A DNA stretch of 5,423 nt from a bacterium (GTDB taxonomy: Bacteria > Blakebacterota > Blakebacteria > Blakebacterales > Blakebacteraceae): positions 1 through 5,423 of the forward strand of contig JALGVQ010000183.1 in assembly GCA_025774615.1 (NCBI GenBank), given 5' to 3'. Positions 1-5,423 of this stretch are shown one piece after another. The translations under genes were made by a program, and so were the position numbers. The notes below the pieces were generated by a model. The model saw only the letters and a list, made by a program, of their open reading frames with translations, did not search any database and had not been told where the DNA came from. Within the stretch, counting starts at the first letter, position 1. Each line of letters opens with the position of its first letter.

Positions 1-1
1 T

Positions 2-994
2 GAGGCTGATGTGCTGTTATCTGGTGGATTCTCATTGGCGGTCGAACGGTATGAGGGCTTCCTGCAGTTCATGGCCAGAACTGGTAATCCCATGCCCGCG
101 CAGGTCGTTTTTACCGTGGATCAGGTGGAACTCGATCCGGTGACCCTCCCGGGAGTGCCAATCGGCAGGAGAAGTCACGAAGCGATCTATCCTCTAAGGA
201 TATCCTCAGAGAGCCGGTTACTGGTCACCGCGCGCCTTGAGACTCCTGGTGGTCGTATCGAAACGGCGTCCGCTGAGGGGAACTATATCTCCCTGCCCGT
301 GGATGGCAGGACGGTGTTCGAGAGCCGGGAGACGGGCCTGCGGGCGGAGTTCCCGGCAGGTTCGGTCTATGGAAACCACTGGATCGATGAGGCGCCCTCT
401 ACACCGGTGCAGAACCGTTCCGGGCAGGAACTCATCCCGCTCAGCAGGGTCTGCAATCTCGGACCGCAAGATATCCTCTTCCGTGGGAGTGGCTCCCTGA
501 CCATGCCGGTCAGTGAAAGACCGGATCACGTGCGTCCTGAACAGATCGGTCTCTATACTCACAATGGCGTGGATGATGAGAATGAAAACGGCCATCGCTG
601 GTTCTACCTGGGTGGTGAACTCGATGGGGATCTTATACGAGTCGCTATCAGTGGACTCGGCCCCTTTGCGGTGCTGGCCGATACGACCCGGCCTGAACTG
701 CGTCTCCTGTCGCCGAGGGATGGAAGCGTGCTCAGGAGTGATCGTCCACGGATCCAGTTCGAAATCGACGATAACGCCACCGGGATATCGGATGAGTCGC
801 AGATTGTGCTCCGCCTGAACGGCACACAGGTCGTGCCACAGTATGATCCGCAGAGGGATCGTCTCACCTGGCAGCCAAGGGAACCGCTCGAACCAGGGGA
901 ATACTGGCTGCTGCTCGAGGTTACTGACGGGGCGGGGAATACCGGGCGCATCAATTCCCGGTTTACGGTACAATCGCAGGGTAATGGACGATAA
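2..994 (+). CDS. C-terminal part of a large secreted/envelope protein with ZU5-like and Ig-like domains (5' truncated)
   Basis: The frame is open from base 2 with no stop, so the gene starts left of the window; the GTG at 11 is only the first possible start inside it. Numbering from that GTG, 327 residues are visible. Residues about 105-225 read like a ZU5-like beta domain: a 'EFPAGSVYG' motif (113-121), a 'RPEQIGLYTHNG' segment (175-186) and an ending 'GLGPFAVLADTTRPEL' (215-230). Residues about 226-321 form an Ig-like or cadherin-like sandwich, with 'LLSPRDGSV' (232-240), an acidic 'DDNATGISDES' stretch and the closing 'LEVTDGAGNTG' (302-312) typical of such repeats. This order resembles, from memory of the family, the non-catalytic tails of M23-type (LytM) peptidases in FCB candidate phyla, but no catalytic part is in view, so the enzymatic identity is inference. 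Expected location is the periplasm or cell surface. The stop overlaps the start of selB by 11 bases. The last residues are polar, with no sorting signal or membrane anchor. Confidence 0.75.
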   Translation, partial: EADVLLSGGFSLAVERYEGFLQFMARTGNPMPAQVVFTVDQVELDPVTLPGVPIGRRSHEAIYPLRISSESRLLVTARLETPGGRIETASAEGNYISLPVDGRTVFESRETGLRAEFPAGSVYGNHWIDEAPSTPVQNRSGQELIPLSRVCNLGPQDILFRGSGSLTMPVSERPDHVRPEQIGLYTHNGVDDENENGHRWFYLGGELDGDLIRVAISGLGPFAVLADTTRPELRLLSPRDGSVLRSDRPRIQFEIDDNATGISDESQIVLRLNGTQVVPQYDPQRDRLTWQPREPLEPGEYWLLLEVTDGAGNTGRINSRFTVQSQGNGR

Positions 995-2924
995 ATCGAA
1001 GCATCTCCTCATCGGAACCGCGGGACACGTCGATCACGGCAAAACTGCCCTGATCGGCGCACTCACCGGTGTCGACACCGACCGGCTGGAGGAAGAACAC
1101 GACCGGGGCATCAGCATCGTGCTCGGGTTCGCCTCATATCAGCCGGTGAGCGATCTGGACGCCCAGGTCGGGATCATCGATGTGCCCGGCCATGAGCGAT
1201 TCATCAAGACCATGGTTGCCGGCGCGACCGGTGTGGATGTCGCTCTCTTCGTCATCGCCTCCGATGAAAGTGTGAAGCCCCAGACACTCGAACATCTCGA
1301 GATCCTCACTCTGCTCGGTGTCGAGCATGGGATCATCGCGCTGACCAAGGTCGACCTGGTTGATGATCCGGAACTGGTGGAACTGGTGACCGAGGAGGTC
1401 AGAGATCTGGTTGCCGGTACATTCCTGGCCGACGCTCCGATCGTACCGGTCTCATCGATCACCGGCGAAGGTCTGGATGAACTGCGAGGCGAGATCGAGG
1501 CACTCCTCTCGGTGATACCGGAACGGACGACCGGTACCGGATTCCGAATGCCGATCGACCGCTCCTTCTCGATAAAAGGGATCGGCACCGTCGTGACCGG
1601 CAGTGTATGGACGGGTGGTGTGAAAGTGGGTGACCCGATCGAGATCCAGCCTTCCGGGATATCTACCCGAGTACGTGAGATACAGCAGCATGGAGAATCG
1701 GCCTCTCAGACGGCACCTGGTACCAGGACTGCTGTGGCGATCCATTCGGTATCGGTGAATGAGGCTGTTCCCGGCTCGTGGCTGGTTTCCCCGAAAAGTA
1801 TCGAACCCTCCCGAACCATCGACCTGCAGATTGACTACCTGAAGAGCGCGCCCGGTCCGCTGAAACATAACCAGCGCGTTCGGATCCATCACGGGACACA
1901 GGAAACGTTCGGCCGTCTCCGACTGATCGGTACCGATGCTTTCCTGCCAGGGTCCGAGGGGTTCGCTCAACTCCACCTGGAGGAACCACTGGTGGCGCTT
2001 GTGGGAGATCGCCTGCTCATCCGGCGATACAGTCCAAGGCGAACGATTGCGGGTGCCACAGTGCTGGATATCAACCCCGCGCGACATCGTCGCAGCGATG
2101 GCAAGGCTCTCGAACGGCTCGAGGTACGGGCGCAGGGTGATCCCCTGGAGATCGTCGCATCGATGGTGTCTGATGCCAGCCTGCGTGGTGTTGAGCCGGA
2201 AGAAGCGGTCCGTCGCTCATCACTGAGCCGGGAGCAGCTGCAGGAATCTGCTGGTGAGCAGGCGTGGCTCGTCCTTGCTGATCGCATCGTGGACGCGGCC
2301 AGGATCGAAGAAACGATCGGGAGGATCGCCGGTGATCTTGAGACCTTCCATGAGAGCCACCCGCTGAAGCGAGGATTCTCGTCAGAGGAGATCGCGTCGA
2401 TCCTTGGTGTGCCTGCCGGCGGTTCGGTCCTTGAGGCGGTCCTTTCTGGAGCCGAGAACGCCGGGCTCATAGAGAAAGATCCGCCATTCTGGCGGAAGAC
2501 CGGCTTCAGGGTGCTCTTTGAAGGTCCGTATGGAGAAGCGCTCGAAGCGATCATCTCAGAATCGGAAGCTCGTGACATCACTCCCCTCAACCAGGGTGAA
2601 CTGGATGAGCTTATCGCGACCTCCATTGCGAAGGCTGGTATCTCCCGGAACGACGCTGGAGAGCTGATCGATGCCCTGGTCCACCAGGAACGGCTCATCA
2701 GGTACCCGGGTGGGTTCTTTCAGAGCGCCCGGGGGCACCAGAAACTGGTCTCTCTGCTCAAACAGCATTTCGATGAACATGAATCGCTCTCCGTACCCGA
2801 ATTCAGGGAATTGACCAGCGGGCTCACCCGAAAGTTCGTGATACCGATCCTCGAGTACATGGATTCCGAGGGTGTCACGATAAGAGAAGGAGATGTCCGG
2901 ATCCCCGGCCCCTCGCTCTCATAG
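984..2924 (+). CDS. selB: Selenocysteine-specific translation elongation factor SelB
   Basis: SelB is a GTPase that delivers Sec-tRNA(Sec) to the ribosome at UGA codons marked by a SECIS hairpin. The 646-residue product is close to the usual 600-650. The G domain has G1 'GHVDHGKT' (14-21), switch I 'DRLEEEHDRGISIVLGFA' (33-50), G3 'DVPGHERF' (66-73), G4 'TKVD' (121-124) and a G5-like 'SSITGEG' (157-163). EF-Tu-like domain II begins at 'FRMPIDRSFSIKGIGTVVTG' (187-206). Domain III ends at 'RRYSPRRTIAGATVLD' (347-362). The rest, about 380-646, is the SelB-type winged-helix extension that binds the SECIS; its last module keeps the hallmark 'SGLTRKFVIPILEYMD' (612-627) and 'REGDVRI' (634-640). The ATG at 984 was chosen because the G1 motif sits 14 residues in, as in relatives; the frame is open back to 843 but that stretch is the upstream gene in another frame. 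The ribosome binding site is poor (a CAGGG two bases before ATG), which fits translational coupling to the overlapping upstream gene. No truncation or frameshift is seen. Confidence 0.97.
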   Translation: MDDKSKHLLIGTAGHVDHGKTALIGALTGVDTDRLEEEHDRGISIVLGFASYQPVSDLDAQVGIIDVPGHERFIKTMVAGATGVDVALFVIASDESVKPQTLEHLEILTLLGVEHGIIALTKVDLVDDPELVELVTEEVRDLVAGTFLADAPIVPVSSITGEGLDELRGEIEALLSVIPERTTGTGFRMPIDRSFSIKGIGTVVTGSVWTGGVKVGDPIEIQPSGISTRVREIQQHGESASQTAPGTRTAVAIHSVSVNEAVPGSWLVSPKSIEPSRTIDLQIDYLKSAPGPLKHNQRVRIHHGTQETFGRLRLIGTDAFLPGSEGFAQLHLEEPLVALVGDRLLIRRYSPRRTIAGATVLDINPARHRRSDGKALERLEVRAQGDPLEIVASMVSDASLRGVEPEEAVRRSSLSREQLQESAGEQAWLVLADRIVDAARIEETIGRIAGDLETFHESHPLKRGFSSEEIASILGVPAGGSVLEAVLSGAENAGLIEKDPPFWRKTGFRVLFEGPYGEALEAIISESEARDITPLNQGELDELIATSIAKAGISRNDAGELIDALVHQERLIRYPGGFFQSARGHQKLVSLLKQHFDEHESLSVPEFRELTSGLTRKFVIPILEYMDSEGVTIREGDVRIPGPSLS

Positions 2925-3001
2925 GGCAGGGGTCTGATTGCTCCCGTGGGCTGAATGCTCCGTGTGACTGATCGATCTGGGTTCTGAAATATCACACAAC
3001 C

Positions 3002-3007
3002 AGGAGG
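3002..3007 (+). promoter_or_regulatory. Strong Shine-Dalgarno site of comF
   Basis: A perfect AGGAGG lies five bases before the ATG at 3013. It fixes the comF start and suggests independent, efficient initiation after the 88-base gap that follows selB, in contrast to the weak site in front of selB. Confidence 0.8.
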
Positions 3008-3012
3008 CGGGA

Positions 3013-3711
3013 ATGCGCATTCCCATTTTCTCAGATCTCCTGGACCTCTTCTTCCCCCGCGAATGTCCAGCATGCCGGAACCTTTTCCAGGAGGAGTCGC
3101 TCATCTGCTCGACCTGCCTCAACGCTCTTGATGATCAGCGTCTGAGAGCGGCAACGGTCAACATCCTCGAGATGCCGGTCCTCTCGGCATATGCCTACGC
3201 ATGGCCGCTCGACCGGATCATTCCGGCGGCCAAATCGAAGAACCAGCCGCGGCTCTTCGATCCACTGGTGAGGGGGATGGTGGCTTCACTACGGGAAGCG
3301 GAACTTGAGGATTACCCACAGACGATCGTCCCGGTACCACTGCATCCCTCACGTCGGAGAGAACGGGGATACGACCAGGCGTTCCATCTGTCCCGCGCGG
3401 TTGGCCGGATGCTCGATCTGCCGGTGCAACGGAGAGTGTTGAGACGGACCCGTATCACTCCCCCCCAGAAAACGGAAACCCGGGAACGTCGTCTCGAGGC
3501 TCTTCATGATGCATTTTCGCCAGGCCGGGAAGCATCACTGGTCTCCGATCTGCGGGTTCTGCTCATCGACGATGTGGTGACGACCGGGGCCACACTATCC
3601 GCGGCCGTTCAGGCGCTTCAGTCTGCTTCGCCGGCAGGAATACTCTGTCTCACTGCTGCCCGCACCGAGAAAATCAGGATCGATCCTGAAGGGCCTGAAA
3701 AAGACTATTGA
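3013..3711 (+). CDS. comF: ComF family protein (zinc-finger phosphoribosyltransferase-like)
   Basis: The 232-residue product matches the usual ComF size and layout. An N-terminal zinc-binding module has two CxxC pairs, Cys18/Cys21 in 'CPAC' and Cys32/Cys35 in 'CSTC'. A type I phosphoribosyltransferase-like domain follows: 'IVPVPLHPSRRRERGYDQAF' (105-124), a 'TPPQKTETRERR' segment (149-160) leading into 'AF', and the PRPP-binding signature 'VLLIDDVVTTGATL' (182-195), with the acidic pair Asp186-Asp187 and the TTGAT loop. In naturally competent bacteria ComF is a cytoplasmic factor needed for DNA uptake and transformation. Most bacteria carry a homologue (GntX/YhgH type) whose substrate is not established, so competence cannot be inferred from this gene alone; no other com genes are in the window. 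It starts 88 bases after selB and ends 98 before gap. The last 13 or so residues are a charged tail beyond the domain. The stop is TGA. Confidence 0.93.
   Translation: MRIPIFSDLLDLFFPRECPACRNLFQEESLICSTCLNALDDQRLRAATVNILEMPVLSAYAYAWPLDRIIPAAKSKNQPRLFDPLVRGMVASLREAELEDYPQTIVPVPLHPSRRRERGYDQAFHLSRAVGRMLDLPVQRRVLRRTRITPPQKTETRERRLEALHDAFSPGREASLVSDLRVLLIDDVVTTGATLSAAVQALQSASPAGILCLTAARTEKIRIDPEGPEKDY
3674..3689. repeat. 16-base perfect palindrome inside the comF 3' end
   Basis: TCAGGATCGATCCTGA equals its own reverse complement over all 16 bases. It lies 20 bases before the end of the comF stop codon and about 40 bases before a candidate -10 box. It could be a dimeric regulator site upstream of gap, or a chance result of the many GATC and GATCGATC strings in this DNA. 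With no spacer in the centre it would make a poor RNA hairpin, and no T-tract follows, so it is not called a terminator. Confidence 0.4.
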
Positions 3712-3734
3712 GAAGAGGGGAGGACGTCTATACT
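3708..3734 (+). promoter_or_regulatory. Possible sigma70-like promoter for gap-pgk
   Basis: A TTGAGA at 3708-3713 (5 of 6 to TTGACA) and a TATACT at 3729-3734 (5 of 6 to TATAAT) are separated by 15 bases, shorter than the preferred 16-18. Transcription would begin near 3741, leaving a leader of about 70 bases before the gap ATG. The -35 box overlaps the comF stop codon. The match is suggestive only; sigma factor preferences of this organism are unknown. Confidence 0.35.
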
Positions 3735-3795
3735 ACCCATGTTCCATCCTTCACCCATTCACATATGAGCCGGGCAGAGAAATCGCGGAAAGCCC

Positions 3796-3801
3796 AAGGA
3801 G
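3796..3801 (+). promoter_or_regulatory. Shine-Dalgarno site of gap
   Basis: AAGGAG lies eight bases before the ATG at 3810. It decides between that ATG and the in-frame alternatives at 3708 (TTG) and 3765 (ATG), neither of which has as good a site or fits the family N-terminus. Confidence 0.75.
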
Positions 3802-3809
3802 CAGCGGGA

Positions 3810-4808
3810 ATGAGTATTCGTATCGGTATCAACGGGTTCGGTCGCATCGGAAGGCTGGTATTCCGGGCTGGTTTCGGACGTGAAGGATATGAGTTCGTGG
3901 CGGTCAATGACCTCAGTGACCCCTCTACCCTGGCACATCTGCTCAAGTACGACTCAGTGCATGGTAGATTCCAGGGTACGATCGAGGTCTCCGATGATGG
4001 ATTCATCATCGATGGCAGTCCGGTCAAAGTGCTGAGTGAGAGAGACCCCGGCGCGCTGCCGTGGGGCGAACTGGGAGTGGATGTCGTCATCGAGGCGACG
4101 GGGATATTCCGCAAGCCGGAAGATGTCCAGAAGCACATCGATGCCGGCGCGAAGAAGGTCGTGCTGACCGTGCCTCCGAAGGGGGAACTGGACGCGATGG
4201 TGGTGCTGGGGGTGAATGAGGAAGTGCTGACTTCCGACGTGAAAACTGTGTCCAACGCTTCCTGTACAACCAACTGCGTTGCTCCGATGGCAAAGGTTCT
4301 GCACGATGCCTTCGGAATACAGCATGGTGTGATGAACACCATCCATGCCTACACCAATGATCAGCGTATTCTCGACCTGGTGCACTCCGATCTGCGAAGG
4401 GCGCGGGCTGCTGCCATCAACATGATCCCGACCACGACCGGAGCCGCGCGGTCGGTCGGCAAGATCATCCCTGATCTCGACGGCAAGCTCGATGGCCTTT
4501 CCCTCAGAGTCCCCGTTCCGGCCGGATCGATCGTGGACCTGGTCACGACCCTCGATGAGAGCGTGACCATCGAGAGCGTGAACGCTGCATTTAAAGCCGC
4601 TGCTGACGGTGCCATGAAAGGGTACCTCGAATACTCCGACGAACCACTCGTTTCGAGTGACATCGTCGGGAACCCTCACTCCTGCATTTTCGACAGCCTT
4701 GCCACCATGGTTATCGGAGAGAATCTGGTGAAGATCCTCGGCTGGTACGATAACGAGTGGGGCTACAGCAACCGGGTAGTCGATGTGATCTCCAAAATCA
4801 CCGGCTGA
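3810..4808 (+). CDS. gap: Type I glyceraldehyde-3-phosphate dehydrogenase
   Basis: This cytoplasmic homotetramer-type enzyme oxidises and phosphorylates glyceraldehyde 3-phosphate to 1,3-bisphosphoglycerate using NAD(P). The 332-residue product is full length. The N-terminal Rossmann motif is 'IGINGFGRIGR' (5-15), and Asp34 in 'VNDLSDP' is at the position that favours NAD over NADP. The catalytic cysteine is Cys152 in 'SNASCTTNC' (148-156), with the activating His179 in 'HAYTNDQRILDL' (179-190). Further family blocks are 'IPTTTGAAR' (206-214), 'LRVPVPAGSIVDL' (232-244) and the C-terminal 'WYDNEWGYSNRVVD' (312-325). The ATG at 3810 puts the Rossmann motif at the expected place and has a good ribosome binding site; an in-frame ATG at 3765 would add 15 residues that do not fit the family. 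It is followed 21 bases later by pgk, the next glycolytic step, so the two are very likely one operon. A Val (191) sits where Bacillus enzymes have the coenzyme-site Pro, and the 115-135 segment ('TVPPKGELDAMVV') departs somewhat from the common APAK form. Confidence 0.98.
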   Translation: MSIRIGINGFGRIGRLVFRAGFGREGYEFVAVNDLSDPSTLAHLLKYDSVHGRFQGTIEVSDDGFIIDGSPVKVLSERDPGALPWGELGVDVVIEATGIFRKPEDVQKHIDAGAKKVVLTVPPKGELDAMVVLGVNEEVLTSDVKTVSNASCTTNCVAPMAKVLHDAFGIQHGVMNTIHAYTNDQRILDLVHSDLRRARAAAINMIPTTTGAARSVGKIIPDLDGKLDGLSLRVPVPAGSIVDLVTTLDESVTIESVNAAFKAAADGAMKGYLEYSDEPLVSSDIVGNPHSCIFDSLATMVIGENLVKILGWYDNEWGYSNRVVDVISKITG

Positions 4809-4829
4809 CCGGAAAGCGGCGGTACACTG

Positions 4830-5423
4830 ATGCAGTTTGATAAGATCACGGTCGACGATATCGACGTCGGCGGTCGGCGTGTCCTGATGAGGGTGGATTT
4901 CAATGTCCCGCTCAAGGATGGTGTGGTCGCTGATGACACGCGTATCAATGCCTCACTTCCCACGATCCGTTCACTGCTCGATCGCGGCGCGCGTCTGATC
5001 CTGATGAGCCATCTGGGTCGGCCGAAAGGCAATCAGGTCGCTAAGATGAGTCTCAGACCGGTAGCGGGCAGGCTCGAAGAACTCCTGGGGAATCCGGTTA
5101 CCTTTGTTGAAGACATCATCGGGGAATCCGCCGTGGCTGCAGCGGGGGCTCTGGGTGATGGAGAGGTCATGCTCCTTGAGAACCTGCGTTTCGACTCCGG
5201 TGAAGAGGCGAACGACCCCGAATTTTCCGGGACACTGGCGGATCTCGGGGACGTGTATGTGAACGATGCCTTCGGATCGGCACATCGAGCACACGCTTCT
5301 ACAGCCGGTGTCACTGCTCACTTCGACCAGTGCGCCGCGGGGTATCTGATGGCCCGGGAGCTCGAGTATCTCGGCAACGCCCTTGATGATCCGTCCCGGC
5401 CATTCGTGGCGATCCTTGGTGGC
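4830..5423 (+). CDS. pgk: Phosphoglycerate kinase, N-terminal half (3' truncated by window edge)
   Basis: Pgk transfers phosphate from 1,3-bisphosphoglycerate to ADP, the first ATP-forming step of glycolysis, and runs in reverse in gluconeogenesis. The visible 198 residues are the N-terminal substrate-binding domain, about half of the usual 390-400. Signatures are '[11 protein letters not shown]' (21-31), Arg38 in 'DDTRIN' (35-40), 'MSHLGRPKG' (59-67), '[12 protein letters not shown]' (115-126) and '[14 protein letters not shown]' (144-157). These supply the basic patch (Arg38, His61, Arg64, Arg120, Arg153) that holds 3-phosphoglycerate. The window ends inside 'RPFVAILGG' (190-198), just before the family's usual AK(V/I)xDK motif, so the ATP-binding domain lies to the right. 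The frame is open with no stop to the edge. The ATG at 4830 follows the gap stop by 21 bases. Its Shine-Dalgarno is weak (GGAAAG at 4811-4816, 13 bases away), suggesting coupling with gap translation. Confidence 0.97.
   Translation, partial: MQFDKITVDDIDVGGRRVLMRVDFNVPLKDGVVADDTRINASLPTIRSLLDRGARLILMSHLGRPKGNQVAKMSLRPVAGRLEELLGNPVTFVEDIIGESAVAAAGALGDGEVMLLENLRFDSGEEANDPEFSGTLADLGDVYVNDAFGSAHRAHASTAGVTAHFDQCAAGYLMARELEYLGNALDDPSRPFVAILGG

Noticed and set aside
843-983. Longer SelB starting at 843
   Set aside because: The added 47 residues lie over the upstream Ig-like domain in another frame and have no match to SelB, whose G1 motif should come about 10-15 residues from the start.
218-1012. 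264-codon minus-strand open frame opposite the envelope gene
   Set aside because: It runs antisense to a gene with clear domain patterns, its translation shows no recognisable motif, and it has low-complexity Arg/Pro/Ile content typical of antisense frames in GC-rich DNA.
1452-2698. Minus-strand open frames of 211 and 243 codons opposite selB
   Set aside because: selB is unambiguous over its full length; these frames are Ser/Arg-rich shadows with no motifs.
2925-3012. Possible selC (tRNA-Sec) after selB
   Set aside because: The length is about right and there is a GGTTC-like string, but no acceptor stem can be paired (the 5' GGGCAGG has no 3' partner), no UCA anticodon loop is flanked by a stem, and the T-arm does not close.
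3709-3780. ComF as a selenoprotein by UGA readthrough
   Set aside because: Readthrough gives only about 22 further codons before another UGA, with no family homology and no convincing SECIS-type stem-loop just after the UGA.
3708-3809. Longer GAPDH starting at TTG 3708 or ATG 3765
   Set aside because: The extra residues are not part of the GAPDH family N-terminus, and the AAGGAG at 3796-3801 is spaced for the ATG at 3810.
3728-4679. Minus-strand open frames of 204 and 241 codons opposite gap
   Set aside because: They lie opposite a full-length GAPDH with all catalytic motifs, and their translations look like reverse-complement shadow sequence.
1-5423. CRISPR arrays, insertion sequences, prophage or defence genes
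   Set aside because: No spaced direct repeats, terminal inverted repeats, transposase motifs or phage-type genes are seen; nearly all of the window is accounted for by housekeeping-type genes on one strand.

Overview
This is a gene-dense bacterial window of moderately high GC. All five supported genes lie on the + strand: the 3' part of a secreted or cell-envelope type beta-sandwich protein, selB (selenocysteine elongation factor), a comF-type phosphoribosyltransferase-like gene, gap (glyceraldehyde-3-phosphate dehydrogenase) and the 5' half of pgk (phosphoglycerate kinase). The taxon cannot be read securely. The first gene has a ZU5-like segment followed by an Ig-like domain, and as I recall such tails occur on M23-peptidase-type envelope proteins of FCB-group candidate phyla (Krumholzibacteria, Eisenbacteria and relatives). 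Together with a complete SelB this suggests an uncultured FCB-type bacterium that makes selenoproteins. This is inference at low confidence.

Region 1 (2-994): an open reading frame that enters from the left edge, ending in an Ig-like module. Region 2 (984-2924): selB, whose start overlaps the previous stop by 11 bases, so the two are probably co-transcribed and translationally coupled. Region 3 (2925-3012): an 88-base gap with no recognisable RNA gene, ending in a strong Shine-Dalgarno sequence. Region 4 (3013-3711): comF. Region 5 (3712-3809): a 98-base gap with a possible sigma70-like promoter and a good ribosome binding site. Region 6 (3810-4808 and 4830 to the right edge): gap and pgk, 21 bases apart, forming a classical glycolytic pair.

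Gap and Pgk catalyse consecutive steps (glyceraldehyde 3-phosphate to 1,3-bisphosphoglycerate to 3-phosphoglycerate, with ATP formation), so their pairing makes functional sense. SelB works with selA, selD and tRNA-Sec, none of which is in this window. ComF has no obvious pathway link to either side.

I found no mobile element, CRISPR array, RNA gene or clearly undescribed system. The points most worth a second look are the in-frame UGA that alone separates gap from pgk in a SelB-encoding genome, the strong excess of GATC, a 16-base perfect palindrome at the end of comF, and a few family-position substitutions in SelB and GAPDH.
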